NCBI RefSeq assembly: GCF_021130785.1
Contig: NC_060209.1
Span: 26,243,001 to 26,307,000, forward strand
Direction of reading: 5' to 3'
Length of the DNA: 64,000 nucleotides
DNA from: Homalodisca vitripennis
Taxonomy: Eukaryota > Arthropoda > Insecta > Hemiptera > Cicadellidae
Shown one piece after another: positions 11,253 to 26,091 of this stretch. The stretch's first letter is position 1, and the number at the start of each line of letters is the position of its first letter. A model generated the notes under the pieces. That model had not been told where the DNA came from. It worked only from the letters and a program-made list of their open reading frames with translations, and did not search any database. A program made the translations under genes and the position numbers.

Positions 11253-14200
11253 TGATTAATCATTCTAATTGTGATTAATGTAATTGTTTTACAAAAGTTG
11301 GGGCTTTCAAATTTAAAGTAGCAGTTTAGTAAAATAATGTAGTAATATTTGTTACACCAGTATGTGTCTAGGAAAAAAAACCCAAAGGGTAACGAGGCTA
11401 CCTAGTATAATTATACCATAATTAAAGCCTTTTTGGCGAAAGGAACATAAAATTAAGCTAATTTAAGATAGGCGAGATAGGGCTGTGCGTTAGAAAACGC
11501 TATCACTCGTAGGGTTCTAAAAATTGCATTTGTCTGTCCGTCCGCATGATGTTTCGAAAACTAACTTACGTAAGGAAACATGAACCTTCATTTACATATT
11601 AAACACACTGAGTTTGATGATAATTCATAAACTTGCATGGATATAACTGTATGTTATCAAATATGTTTGTATTGAACTTATGGGTAACCATGAAAGCAAC
11701 GAGAAAACCGCAGAATAAATAAATTTTTAAATAAGCTGAATACAAGCATGTGAGGTTTTATAATGTGACGTATTCATTAAGTTTATTCATGCAGTATAAA
11801 TAAATAATAATAGATATAAGTTTTAGTGTTAAAAGTTAGTGAAAAAAATCAGATTTCAGCGCACTCTTGCGTTGTAGCACCATCCCAATCTTACCGCTAC
11901 TTTTATTGCTTAAATACTGCTATGAAACCTAATTCAATGTAACAACAATGTAATTTAATATATAAAATAGCTCAAAAAACTATATTTTCAGACTTAACAT
12001 TTTGAATAAGACGTAATTCATACATAGGTAAGAATAAATTATATAATAGTTATTGTACAACCATGGAATTTAGTTGATCGCTATTGAAGCCTATTACTCA
12101 GTAAACTTAAAAAAATTTCTTTTTCTGCAAGAAGGATGCAAGTTTCTTCACTGAAGATGTCTGTTTGTCTGTATCTCAATAATGAAATGAACTATAGGTT
12201 GGACATTTTATTACTCAACCTTAGCGAAGTCGGTACAGTTATACTATATAAATTTACGAAATAGTATCACAGATACAAATGAAATAAATATTATGAACCT
12301 TTGAGTTGATAACGGATTTGTCGTAGAAGTTTCCTATCTTGAACTGACTGATCATTGCCTGGTGGATATGCATTCAACAAACAATTTGTGTTATCTCCAA
12401 AGAATGACGTAAAGCGCTGCTTCAATTGAGAAACGAGCTAACTGTCTTTAATTTTCCTATCTCCATCTAAATAGATATTTTAACATAAATAGAATGGAAC
12501 ATGGAACCCGAAACTACGAATTTAACATAGTGATATCCTATACAAATGGTGAAAACGTGTGATTTTAATCTGATTTAATGTATTTTTAATAAGGAAAAAG
12601 AGAATATTTTAAATAATGGAAAATATCACCGCATGTTCCACGAACTTTTCCATTTATAAAGGTAACTAGAGAGTTATTCCCTGAACACAACAAGGGATAA
12701 TCAATTTTCTCGGAACCATCCTGACCTGGCCGCTCTGATTACATGTTTTACCGTTACTGCAGCAGTTATATTTTATTTTTTTTACCAAAATTGCACATTA
12801 TTTTGTCAGTTATTAGCCCATACTGAATTAGCTTATATAAGTCATTTTTTTCACCGCGTTGGATTACATATCATCATTGATAAAGAATGAAATAAATAAG
12901 ATGATCAGTAAATACACACATAAACTATGGGACCTTGAATATTTATCCTTAATAAACGCAAATAAAAATAATCTAGATTGAAGTCGTGAGGTGTTTTGGT
13001 TGGGTTATTTCTGAGATTTGATTCGATATTACAAGTATTTATCGTTAAATGAAAGGACGTTACTAGTGTGCATTATGGAATAAGAATATTTCAGGAGAAT
13101 AGAGACGGAAATTTCTCTATAACGAAAACTGGAAAGCGAAAAAGGAACGTACTGTAGATTAAAAAATATTTGGTTTTTTTATGGAACAACAATTAAATCG
13201 TGGTGGAGGATCAAAATTTGCAGTTTCTTTATGTACTAGTTAAACATAATTAATTTTGATACCCAGCAAATAAAAAATCAAAATTATAATAATGACAACA
13301 AATCGTTCCTAAAACAAATTTGCAATTTTTCACTCAATGAGATATTACAATTCTTTGTTTGTAATATCGTTTGATATATTAAAACAGATTTTATTTTAAC
13401 ATGTTTTCAAATTTAAAACTATCAACCGTTATTATTCTTCACTGTCACTACCAGACCGTTTTTTACGTTTTAATAAAATTATGTGTAAATCATTTTGTAA
13501 TAGATTAACTGTAATCCATCACAAATCTTGTATTTACTGACGATACAATCTCAAAATTTTAAAATTATCCATTAACATCAATAGTAAAATACAAAATGCA
13601 ATTTTCTTCGCAACGTATATTCAGCGATAATTGAAATGATATAACTAGCTTAATACATTGGTTTTAGTTTTGATTTTCCTTTTCGTAATCTATGACGTGC
13701 TGTTTTGATTTCTTAGTAGTGTGTAGGGTTTATGTGTCGGATTAAAACATATCTTACTGAAGAAGACCTGTTCGGAAATTTTGCAGTCTTTTCTATTTCC
13801 TTTATTTTTTTAACACAAGCCTTATAGACAGAGAATTTTTCACGTTGGGCAAGAATATGTGAAATTCCTAATTGCACTTAGTCCTAAGTAACTATTACGC
13901 TTGATTCCTGAAATTCATCCGGATGGGTAAGGTTGGGAAGAAGGGGCGCCTCAACATCCTTCTCAAGGCCTAACGATTCACCCTTGAAGCCCAAATATCT
14001 CGTCATTTGCAGTTAGTGATAAACCGTTTATGGTCATCCATGGGATTACCTATGGGATATAAAGTAACTCATCGATATTTTCTGTAGCTTGCGTAGGTTC
14101 AATCGAAAGATATAAAACTGTTCAGAAGTGAACCCCCTTATGGAGACATTCATGTAAGTTCTTATTATTGTATAACCTTATATGATATATTATAGGAATT

Positions 14201-17200
14201 CGTTCCTAAAACAAAATCTCTTTTTCACTCAATAAGAAAATAAATAATAATGGAAAGTATAACAAACATATAAAACGTTTAACTACTTTATTATCAAAAA
14301 AAAGTTTAAAGTCTAGACATAAAACTGAATAGATTGAATAAAACATGTAGTGTTTACTGTAGGTGGTCTACTTGATCTAAAAAATATTATTTACTTTGTA
14401 TTAATATATGTAATATTGTCATATTATTTTATTATTCTCATGGTGACAAGCAACCTACTGTCACTTCCATTTATAAATATAGATTTTAATTACTCTAGAT
14501 ATGCTAGTGTGTTTAAATGTCTTGGATGATGTCATTGACTTTCAAGACAATCTTCTTTACAATGGATCAACTGAGTAATATGATAAAACACATGTCTAGT
14601 TTATAATTTGTTGTTTTTAAATATGTAGTAGGTAAATACCGTAAGGGTAAAATTAATTTCAATATACTTTCGTAACCTTTTTTTGTCATTAGATTTTAAC
14701 AAATGTGGCGTATGTTAGGTCCAATTTACAATGGTGTAATTTTCAAGACATTTAAATATTTTCAAGCAGATTACCTTTACAAATTGTAATAATAATCGTG
14801 TTTAAAGGAATCAGCCACAGTCTAACTTCTACACTGGGGTGGAAGTCAAAAGGAAACCCCTTCTTAGACTATGAAAAAATGACACTGATATACAGTTCTT
14901 TGTTGGAGATGAAATTCGAACTAGCTTTGATTGCTTAGATATCTGATTATTATCGTATTTAATCACCTGCGTGCATTATTCCACATTTCTGAGCAATGAA
15001 TAAAAAAGAGCAGGAACTTACATTTTCAGTTCCGCATTTACTCCTTTGTATTATGTCAACACAAATCAGTTCGTACCAGTTACTACACCGAAGTTTCAAA
15101 GTATATCTTTAATTAATTCTTTCAAATGAGATGAAAAAATGTAGAGTTTGATATTTTTTAACTCGTGGATCTGCTAATTAAACAAATAGTGTACGATAAT
15201 TGACTGCAAGCAAATAATTGAAGTAAGCCATTATTGCTGAAGTGACCTCTTTCAAGAACAAAATAGGATAGCAGTAGCTGAGATCTAGTTTAACAGGGAC
15301 AAAGGATAACAATAGATCCTCGAAGTCCCTGTTTCGAATGCATTATCTCAGACAAACTGCTTTTCTATCATGAGACACGTCTTAGACTACTTTTCAGTGT
15401 AATTAAATTCAGAATGAGTTCCACGCCTGTATCTATTTTAAAAACTATTTTACTCCTTTTTAAATGAATTCTCATAAGTTGTTATAAAAAAATTCTGTAT
15501 TTATCAGATACTTCAAAGGAGGACTCATACACTCAGGCCCAAATCTGTGATAGGAAATAATACAATTAACTTTGGATAGGTAGATAGACATAAATGTAAT
15601 TGTTCCATCCTTTCGAGTGATGGGCATCGCTGACGTACAGCCAATTTCAAACATTTTGTTACTTAAAATTTGCAATAAAGAACAATGTTTATTCTGATTC
15701 TGTAAATCTATGCATCACTTTAGTTATTCTACAATACTTATTTTTAGTGTTTCCCTAATTCTTAAAGCCTTAAAATTGAGCATTTCTTAACAATCTTCTT
15801 TTAAGTTTAATAAAAAAATAACGTTTGGTAGATCTATTGAATAATGTAGTTGTTATAAGATGTTTAATCTTTAGTATTTTCCCAAATTATAATATAATTT
15901 TAATAGAGCATTGCTTAAAACCTTGCTGTATGCAAGGAAACTAATTTGACAATGATAAAGCTGCAAAGCCAGGCCATAAGTTTCACCGATGAAGGTGTAA
16001 GCACAGCACTCCAGACATATACTAAGGTATGACGCCGATAAGCTCTCTTCTACGTTATACCGCCGTTACAACAACCTGTTTAATCATACAACTTTATAGC
16101 ATAGGTTGTAAACGGTTTAATGAATGTGTTTTTGTTTAACTTGGTTTATTTCAAGCTAAAAATTTGGGTTTATTCAGCGGATTTCAACTTCTTATAAAGG
16201 GAGGTAATCACACTCTACCTCAACAGATTTGATATTTTAAAATTTTTCCTAAGGTTTATTAGCAGAACCTGAGCTATGAGCACATGATTTTCATATATTT
16301 TTTTTTACTTGGTAAGGTCTCAAAACTTGTACGGTATCATATGTTTAAGTCGCTATGTAAACAAATAAGCAATTATCATCATAAAGATAATTAAGTATTG
16401 TAACTTTAGGAAAGCAGACATAACTTTACCACTCGGTTTCATCATCAGAAGCTGGTCAAAGGATAAGCCTTCAGGATTTTTCCACGCTATCGTCCTGGTT
16501 TCCTGGAGTTTGCTCTGGATTCTCAAAGATTTTGGGTTGGTTTTTGATAAGGTAAAATTTTTAAATTGTCTAAATATTTATCGCTGTTTTTATACCACAA
16601 TCTGCCTTGCCAAATTGATTGAGGAGCTGATTGTATAAACTAAGAATTCTTTCACAGTAAAACAAGGACGTAACACTCTCAGTATATCTCTTCTCCAAAT
16701 AGTCATACTTTGTTAACACTTTTTAATTTGGATATTTGGTCATTCTTCTTAATGTTATGGTTTCTCCGAACACTATTCCCCGTTTTTACATGCCGAGTAA
16801 AAACACTTTTAACGTCTATAAATGTTTTTGTTGGGAGGACGCTTTTCACGATGAAATTATACCTCTTTCATTCACTCTGAATCTTAATTTATTTTACTTT
16901 CTTCTACTAACTTCCACTGCTGGTTCCTCCCTTCGTTAAATTTGTCAGAAATTCTAAGTTTTAAGTAAAATTTAGTTTTGGTTATTTTCGAAGAGAAAAA
17001 GTTTTTTGCTATAAATCTCTTTTGTACTTAAATCTTTTTTACGTTATATGGTGGGTTACAATAAGTGTGATGTTACATCTCAAATCTATTTAGGGTCTAT
17101 TCCCACTTTTTGATATAATAATTTCAGGAGGAGAATTTTGTGACGGTGTAATAAAACCATGATTTCGACATTATAGGAGTAGAGGTGACATTGCAGCTTT

Positions 17201-18065
17201 TCCACGCCTACAATTCATCGTTGTCTTTTCATCAGGTGGCACGGTCTTCTATAAATTAATCAATCTTTAACATATGTTATCCAGACATAAAAGGTATCAG
17301 TACTTCATAGTTTGACTAAAAAGCTCATCTTATCTCAATAGTCAAGATGTATTCATACGTCCCATTCAACTTTATCGACTATGCCGTATTCTTTATGGTT
17401 AGTATTTAAAAAGTACCTTTTAGTGTTACCTTAGAAAGATTCTCCATCTCCTCGGTACTGCCATCTATTGGTTTCGTTCACGTAATCTATAAATCGCATA
17501 ACTAGCGTGTCTTATCTGAGAACACAGACCGGCAAAATTTTGTTCTCTTAGGGTTTCATATTCTCAGTGTTATAAACACTGGATTTTGTTTTACTACTCA
17601 TGTACACTACAAGTGGAGTGGTTTTCGGAGGCACAAAAAAAATACAGAGCGTATATACTCGCTAACTTAATCTAGGTCTAAGGCCGCTTTGTCAGAACAC
17701 ATGCTAAAGGTACTTTTCGGGAGGAAAACCCTCATATTTACCCATTCCAAAATTAGGAAACCTTTTTTAGTCCAAGTATTCTCAAATAAAACCCAAGCAT
17801 ATGTTAACTATTCAAAATTCGACTAAGGCCACGCCAACCTGAACACTGCCTAACTTAGAAACTGCCGTCTCGTAGGCACAAGGCTTTAAAATTGAACGGG
17901 GACGTAAGTTCACTTCATCTCATCAATATGTGAGATCACATTAATGAAATAAGATAAAGGCATCAGATTTTAATACAAAAACTACTATGATTGTATAATA
18001 TAAGTTTTTGTATAATCCACGGAGTTTCTTAATCTATATACACTTTATTTTTTACCAATCTTGAA

Positions 18066-18068
<3 letters not shown>

Positions 18069-18112
<44 letters not shown>
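18069..18112. repeat. TA microsatellite
   Basis: Uninterrupted AT-dinucleotide repeat of about 43 nt. Confidence 0.9.
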
Positions 18113-20657
18113 TTTATAAAGTTTAATGTTATTTGCCTACTGTAAAACTACATACCGTAACATATGAAAGTAAATTATCAAAATACTAAAGCACTGTGCA
18201 CTAAAACCTGTTTAGTCGTATGAACATTTTAAATATTAAATGTAACAACCTCTGAGAAAAAGAAACCAAACGTCGCAGTATCCTGGGAGTATTGAGCACT
18301 CAACAGACCCCATCATTGATTGATGGCGCGGGCAGGGATTTCTAATAAATACAGCCTTGATATATTGTCTCCTTCTTAAAAATGAATTCCTCCACGTTTA
18401 CTACTATAACATTCTACAGTACAGTAAAAGTACCTTTTAGTTTCCTTAAACAGAAAGCAACTATTCTTAAAAGCTATTTGTGCCTGTCTTGTAAAATCTG
18501 TCTTTTATCTTGTGCTGGTATATCAGGGTAATCAATTTGAGGTCATTTGCTATATGTTAAAATATCATTAACAAGACATTTCCAGATTTTTTATTCGCTT
18601 TCTTTTTCAAGTATCAAAAACTTGAAAACATGTATAAAAACACTTTTAATATGTATAGTCTATTTTGACAAATATGTTGTATATCAAAACCAACAATATT
18701 TTAAGAGAGTCTTAAATACAGAATCTCAACAAAAGAGAGTTGTTTGTGACTTTGGAAACACGTAATCCAAAACACCAAAACAGGCAATTTAAGTTCGTGT
18801 CTTCCAACAAGGTCATGATTTGGATCTGTAACTTTATGCTAATATACCCATAAACAATACTGATGTAGGTATCGGGTTTTTGGATACATAGTTTTACTTT
18901 CCGCCTTACATCAACTCGTCCCATTTTTTTAGATTCGTGGTTTTTCTGGTTCAAAACATTTAATAAAAAAAAAATTCTTCATGATATTGGTATGTTATAT
19001 ATACAGAAACATGTTATATATTCAATATAAAAATCTATAACTTATAGTGTAATTTTTCATTCTAAAATGTAAAAACAATCTATAAAAATCTATTAATTTC
19101 CTTTTATTCCATAAGATAAATGTAACGTAATCATAATATATTTAAAACATTCTGGTATAAAATGATTTATTCCTATATGGTATAATTTCAACCGGGCATT
19201 TGTTTTAATTAATCGTTTTCTGTGAAAAAAAATATTTATATTCTTTTAGCATTTAGGGAATTTTTAAGACAAATGTTATATATTTTATTTTTCTTCAAGG
19301 CGTTTTAAGGCGAATAACAATTTACAAGTTTTGACAGAAAAATTTTAGGAATACTATGCACTATACACACACTTTTATATGCAAAATCGATTGTTAAATC
19401 AAATGTTTAAAGTTGCTGATATTACGCAATCAAACCTTAGTTATTACGTATACAACTTACTAGCATTCAATAGTGGTTAAAAACAGCATATAAAGCATTG
19501 TAAAGACTGCAGATTTTCTACAAGATCAAGAAATTTCGGAGCAATAATTTCATTAACGAAAGGCTATCTCCTGGAGAGCGGATCTGTGATTGTTCCTGCG
19601 TACTTTAGTTTCGAATCACAACAAAAAAATCACAACATAACACAAAAAATCCTGCACTAACTATTAACTTCACGGTTTTTTAATTATATGACAAAGAGTT
19701 ATCGTTAGTAAACAATACCTTAACCTTTTGGATAGTATTCTAAAATTTATTAAAAGCTTAGCACTTAAACGTCAACGTATGCGAGGGATATAATTGGCTA
19801 TATAGCCAAGTAATCAAATCGTTAACTTACTTAACTGTAACCGCTTGTAGAGGTAATATAAAACATCAGTGCCCATACATTACTTTAGTGGTTGGAAGAT
19901 TACCCGGGTATTGGCAGTATATAAATAACACTATGAACCTCAAGGCGTCAGTTACGCTGAGGAGTACAAAAAACGTTACTCAATCAACTTACGTTACGGT
20001 AAAATATATAATTTTGCCACCCTTGGCTTAGACTTCATTACGAAATTTATTCACTTATCATATAAACCTATTGTCACTTATATCTCACCAGCATTCTACA
20101 TGTGTGTCTTATATGTAGCAAAAATGTCGCAAAAATGTCACAAAATATAAACTAAGGAATAAACATGTCAAATACACTTGTGTAAGCATTGTTCGGCCTC
20201 CCCTCTTATAACTATGAGTTTCGTAACGTAACCTAGTAAATAACGACCGTGACACAACAGTCTATTCCAGTCAATCCACATGTGCCGTGTCCTTAACTTC
20301 ACTTAAATCCTGAGTGTTCGGGGCAAGTACGATTATGGTACATTATTAAGTACGTTTAGAGGAGTTAGAGTCACTTAGAAAATATCTTCAGTGGCCAACC
20401 TCCTCGGTGTTTCCTTGCTTAAAAATATATTGCTTCAAATTTATATGTTATTGAAGCAAATTTATATGTTTGTCGTTATTATGTAAACTACCTATTCGTT
20501 TTATGAAGCGTAGAATAAAATAATAATTTAAAATATTCCTCTCTATTTTACAGTAAATATGAATAAACTTGTTTATTTGACACTTCAACTTCCAAACGGC
20601 ACAGCGTCTCTTCTTTAGCTACACGAAAGACTATAAATAATTCTGTGTTATTTACAA

Positions 20658-20711
20658 GGTAATACAATGTTATACGATTGTAATGGTAATACAATGTTAT
20701 ACGATCTTAAT
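20658..20711 (+). repeat. 27-bp tandem duplication
   Basis: GGTAATACAATGTTATACGA begins at 20658 and again at 20685. The copies differ at two positions near their 3' ends (TTG versus CTT). A recent local duplication with no coding context. Confidence 0.85.
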
Positions 20712-22544
20712 ATTAAAAGCTTTATTATGTTTACTATGTGACACAAAACATTATAAAAAACAACTAGTCAACGAAGATAATTTTTCAGCACAACTCTTTA
20801 AACAATTGTAAAGAACTAAATTATGATTAAACAATGTACTTGAACCATTTAGATAGAAATTTAGGTACATACAAAACCACAAGTGATCGGTATGGCAAAA
20901 ATTGACAGGCGCATGAATCATCCCAATACTGGTAACTGGGCTGCTAGTTGGATTGCGGGCCCAACGCCTCTTCTCGTTTACATACGATTCTTGCAGCCTT
21001 CTTCTGTGAGAACTCTGAGATACAGTACACACTATTGTTGAAATTTACAAAAATGGATGAAAATGAAGGTACTTGATGACCTTTTAATCTATAATATTTA
21101 ATGCTCTCCCTAGGGATATACCATTAACCCATTTGATATGCTTGATTAGTGACACCTTGGTTAGTGACAACCAGCTTTTGAAGTTTGAGCTTAAACTAGA
21201 GCAGAGAGATACTATGTGGATTTAGAGATATCGATTTAGCGATAACCGTTACTGATATCATTTTAACGTCATGGTCATATTCCTTTATGTAAATTAAGGT
21301 ATTCATCATGCAAGCCATATTCGACGAGGTAAAATCTGTTACTGAAAAAGAAAACTTATTAGAATGACCACTGACCTGAAGATACTTAAAATGCACCAAA
21401 GTCCATGTAATGATAATAATATCCAGTACCAACCCTTCACAAGGCATCGAGATTTTAAACATAATACAGCAAGATGTATAGGAGTACATTTTCTCCTCAA
21501 CGTCCAATTTATCTACCATAAATATTGGCAGCATATCAAAGTCAAAGCAAAGTTACCTAAAATCATTCTTGTAAAAGTAAGTGGGTAAAAATAAAATGGT
21601 ATACTGTGTTCATGAATTCCATTCTTTAATTTATAAGATCAATTATGAAACAAATACCAACTGAATGGTACTTAAAATTAATAAACTCTTACATAAAATT
21701 TATGACTAATATGTCTTATTAATACTGCAAAAATCAAGTGTAAAATGTCTTGTTATGGTAATTTTTTAATAGTTACATAATAATTTTACACTTAAGGCAT
21801 ATTTTGGGAGATTTATGCATCAGTTGAATTTATTTTCCGTGACGAAATTTATTAGAAATTTTAAAACAATGTGATATGTACTAGCGTTGTTTCGTCATAA
21901 ATCCAATACATTTTACAAGGTAAAGTACTTATGTTCCTTAAAGTAGTATCCTGATTAATCATTGTCAACTGGTCAATTTGCATAACCAATTTATACTTAC
22001 AAACTTACTTGACCTTAAAACTTTAGTCGTCTGTTCAGAAAACTAATCAAAGTTGGTTCACAAACATTGGAGAGCCAGTGGAATTTAAGAAAGCAGGTTC
22101 AAATGGCAGAGACCTAAAGTACGGCTTGTGATATCAAGTCGTTCTTATCTCGATATTACAAAAAAAGCAATTTATTTCAACTGAGCTCTTTTTATTTACA
22201 TTGGTCTAATTATCCGTAAATATATTAAATTCATGAAATATTTGTATATTCAGTATGAAGATGTATAAAATTGCCAATTTAATAAAAATTAATTTTGTTC
22301 AGCTGTTCCCTCTCACCTGTACTCATTACCAATTCTCCCATTGATCATGGATTCTAAACATTAGAAGTCTCTAAGAATGTTGCTATAAATTTCAGTACAT
22401 TCTTATGTCTAAAATATTCAGAATTCAAAAAAAGTATTAAAACTTTATTAAATGAAGCTAAGTGTGAATATCAGTCATATCGGATAAGATAATAAAACCT
22501 CGGACATTTACCATTGGTATATTTACAAAATGTATTTAACACTG

Positions 22545-22579
22545 CGTTTCGATTTGTTAAAATCTACCGTCTTCGTCAG
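22545..22579 (-). other. Hammerhead-core-like motif
   Basis: On the minus strand CTGACGA (complement of 22573-22579) is followed after about 22 nt by GAAAC (complement of 22546-22550), with a partial GATTT/AAATC stem between. This spacing echoes the CUGANGA ... GAAA catalytic core of hammerhead ribozymes, which are known inside Penelope-like retroelements and retrozymes. Part of the expected stem II does not pair, so the copy is probably decayed. Confidence 0.25.
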
Positions 22580-23105
22580 GTGAAAAAAGTTAATCCATAA
22601 AAAATATCAAATCTTATAAACGTGCAGAAATGGACTGCTGATAACAATTGTTTCCATGCTTAAGTGACGAGCAGAAAAATTCAAGATCACAATCACACAT
22701 CACACCAGCACATGCAAAAGTGGAATACAGAAGAGGGTATATATTAATCCTTGAAACGTATTTTATACATTTTGTAAACATAAAACGATGGAAAATATCT
22801 GAAATCCTGTCATCCATTCAAACTTTCTATCGTTAATAAGAAACTTTAAACTGTATTGGAAAGTTGTTATTGAAAAAAATCGTAATCGTGTTTATTTGTT
22901 TTTTATTATTCTAGTACATTAAATCAATGGATTTTACACACAAAAAACGAATGCACTTTATTTGGTACAGCAACACTTTTTGCATCTTTTAACTACTATC
23001 TACAGTCTACAATCCTACAATTCTGATAATGCTAGGATACTCAAAGTAGTTTCAATCTGACGTTCTGTAAGTATTGAGATAAAGTATCTTTCATGTAAAC
23101 TCGTG

Positions 23106-24520
23106 CATAATAAAATAAATATCTTCCTATTTATTTTTAATAACGCTTTTTTGTATAAAAAAATTATAGTGCGAAATAACATGTTTGTGTAAACAAACTA
23201 AGAGTTCATAAGGCATTGTAACATATGACATATAAGGCTCAAGCAGGTTTTATACCCCATCATCATCTTTTCGTTACTCGGTATTTGAACTTTACTATAC
23301 ACTGATATAAATATAACCATGGTGATCAAAAATTTGTGAATGTATCATGTCGTATTAAAATTTGCTCGAAACTTCATTACTCCAGAGACAATGGTGAATT
23401 TTATGATAGTGCATCACCATCTATGAAATTTGGCTGAGCATAATTGAACCCCTGTCACTTAGCGGTCTGATATAATTTCTCTTTTTTGTATTTGTGTATA
23501 TATATCCTTAAAATATCTTCATAATGAAATTAGCTATAGGCTTGAAACTGCTATGCATGGAAGGCTCAGCGAATCCTGACACGAGGTTAGTTTATACCAA
23601 CCTTGTTAAACTAGATTCAAGACACTTGAATCACAGTTCTTTCTATACGAAACTTTGAATTATTCATTAAAATTAAAGACCTATCCAAGTTTTACTGTAC
23701 GTCTATAAACATTTGGGTTTTTTAAGGTATGAAATTTATATGAAACTAATTTTTTATGGGAAATTGAAAAAGAGGAAAAATCTAAAATTAAAAGAATACA
23801 ATATTTTTATATTTAAGCACTTATTTATCACAAAAAAATTTTTTTTTTAATAGTAATAATCAAACGTTTAAGAGCTGACTATTGACTGCTACGAAATTGG
23901 AAATTAAATAAATATTAAATATATTTATTTTATTTATATTAGTTGAACACAAATTAACAACTTGATTTGAAAAAATTGTTATATTATTTGTTTATTTATA
24001 TTAAAAATTAGAATGCCTTGAAACTAATGATTTTCTCTTTTTTATATTGAATAAAAGAAATAGTAGAAAAAGGGCTTTAATTGCGAAAACAAACATACCA
24101 TCCTTTTGCTTAAGGTCCAGGAGTATTATCTGGATTTTCAGGTGGGTAACGAGGAAAGCAGAGTATATGCTTATTAACAAGGCTAACTATTCTCCAGCCT
24201 GCAGGGATCGAAAGGAGAGGTTTTATTACTATCATAAACAATTTGGCCATTAAGTCTTAGGATTTATAAGGTAGGGACAAATAAGTTATAAATGAGAAAA
24301 AAAAACAGGAGTTTATATTTAAAATTATATAGGCTCTTTTGAAATAAGAACCGTTTTTCTTTCCCCACAATTCATTCAATCAAGTGGTTCCTCAAAAAAT
24401 TTCGGCTCATAAAACATTAAAATTTGGTCTATACACAAACATATTTATTTCGCACTATAATTTTGTTTATACCAAAAAAGCGTTATTTAAAGTAAATAGG
24501 AAGATATTAATTTTATTATG
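23106..24520. mobile_element. Inverted-repeat element of about 1.4 kb
   Basis: The arm at 23106-23190, starting CATAATAAAATAAATATC and including AATAACGCTTTTTTG and ATTATAGTGCGAAATAA, returns as its reverse complement at 24433-24520 with roughly 90% identity. Similarity fades further inward (CATAAGGC versus ATGAGCC). The ends face outward like terminal inverted repeats. No clear target duplication is visible and no intact transposase lies between the arms, only an unremarkable 68-codon frame (24047-24253). It could be a non-autonomous DNA transposon or an inverted pair of one repeat. Confidence 0.55.
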
Positions 24521-26091
24521 CCTCTAGGCGGGTCAAATGGAGGTCAACTCAATATTCTCAATTGAATCAACCCTTCTCCACCATAAATTACAGTCTTTTC
24601 AAATATAAGGTTAATTCTCTTCTGAAATTTACATTACTGTGTACTGTGTAACACATCATCCACTTACAGTATTATGTATTCTTTAAAAGATGGAAAACTT
24701 TCACAAATGTTAAAATCTACAAAGTAAAAACGTTGAGCCGCTGACTAATTTGTTTTAAGCGCTTTAAAAACAGATTTTCTTGATAAGTAGAAAGTGGAAT
24801 TCTTAAATAGTTTAAGGTTGGGGTTAAGCTTTTAATATCTTCAAAATTTATTCAAATTTCAGTTGCATTTAAAAGATTTTAGAAAAGATTTATATTTTAG
24901 AAACCTATAATGGACCAATAGATACGTTTAATATTAATACATAAATACATTTTAAATAACATCTTATGCAAATAAGATAAAAAACTAATAATTATTTAAT
25001 ATGATAGTTAATTTAAGAATAATAATATTAAAAATAATTTTAACATAATTCCATTACTATTTATGGCCTAGAGGCCATGAAAAATTAAAAATTGATAGAT
25101 CCCTTTTGAATAGCGTTCATGTAAATCAATTATAATGGAAAACATTAATTTAAACACATTAAATTTCAGTAAATTACCACTGTGTTACAAAAATACTTGC
25201 ATCTAAAAATGTAAGCGGGACTATATAATCTGGTCGCATTCAATTTATGATTTGAAATTAAAAAAAAAAAATTGTGCTGCTATTTTTAAAAGGAACGCGC
25301 TGTGAGTAACATCTCTTAAATGTGGCTCTGATGACGAAACACACCTAGTAGCCACTTACAAAATTCGATTGGGAAACATTACTATAAAAGCACAACAAAA
25401 GTTTTGAAACACGTCATAGTTACGAATTTACATACCTACAAAAGACAGCAGGAATGTTTAGTGTATATTGATGCCACTTTCTTTGATTGTTATTTTACAA
25501 CGGTATTTGTTGATCTCTACGTGTTTCCTGTTCTTTATCTAACGGACGTATACAAAGCTTTTTGGACAACAGCTGGTCTTTATTTAGGGAGTTTTTAAAA
25601 GTCTAACAGGACTTTTCTTAAACCCTTTAGATTCTGACGTAGATTTTTACTTGTAATGGTAAAATACGAGCGTTGCTTTATGTTTAGGAAACCAAACAGA
25701 TCCTCAGTGGGTAGTAATTACTAATGCAAACTAACATGTCCTTATCTAATTATACGTCTGATTCGTAGGATCGGTTATAAACTTTTTAATTTCTAAAATA
25801 AAAGTTAAATCTCTTCATAAAAGTTAGATTCAATACAAGAAATATTGTTTAGTACTGTCCAAAAAAATAAAGTGGTACCACACTTCTCCATGGTTCCTTG
25901 TGCCATTACCATCAAACATTAATGATAAACCCTTTTACGTGGTTTCCTGATACAAATTAATCGCCTTAGTATTATAGTATTTTAGGAAATTAATTTTCTA
26001 CTTTGACAATAAAAGTTTGGCAGTTTAGTAATTTTTCATATCATGTCACTACAGGAAATCAGACGGTCAAAAATTTTTAATTGAAATAACC
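24521..26091. other. Non-coding stretch upstream of the first visible OSTM1 exon
   Basis: No exon can be assigned with confidence. A TATA-like CTATAAAAGC lies at about 25382-25391. About 80 nt further an ATG at 25471 opens a short hydrophobic frame starting MPLSLIVILQ; this could in principle be a signal-peptide start, but no consensus donor follows it. Confidence 0.35.

Larger units (their letters stand above)
7962..23105. other. Long gene-free AT-rich region
   Basis: About 15 kb with no supportable gene. Open frames are short, codon composition follows the AT-rich background, and no conserved domain was recognised on either strand. It contains three TA microsatellites, a 27-bp tandem duplication (20658), a dispersed repeat at 10015-10090, and hammerhead-core-like motifs near 13757 and 22545. 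A minus-strand segment at about 20870-21015 has a splice-like acceptor and a basic translation but no recognisable homology. A distant first exon of OSTM1 could lie here unrecognised. Confidence 0.5.

Noticed and set aside
20870..21015. Minus-strand exon with basic translation (HRRRLQESYVNEKRRWARN)
   Set aside because: It has an acceptor-like start and a GTATGT donor-like end, but no recognisable family, no partner exons and no phase check; kept only as a remark.
21196..21534. 112-codon minus-strand ORF
   Set aside because: No domain, no splice or start context, overlaps another unremarkable frame on the opposite strand; within chance expectation for this length.
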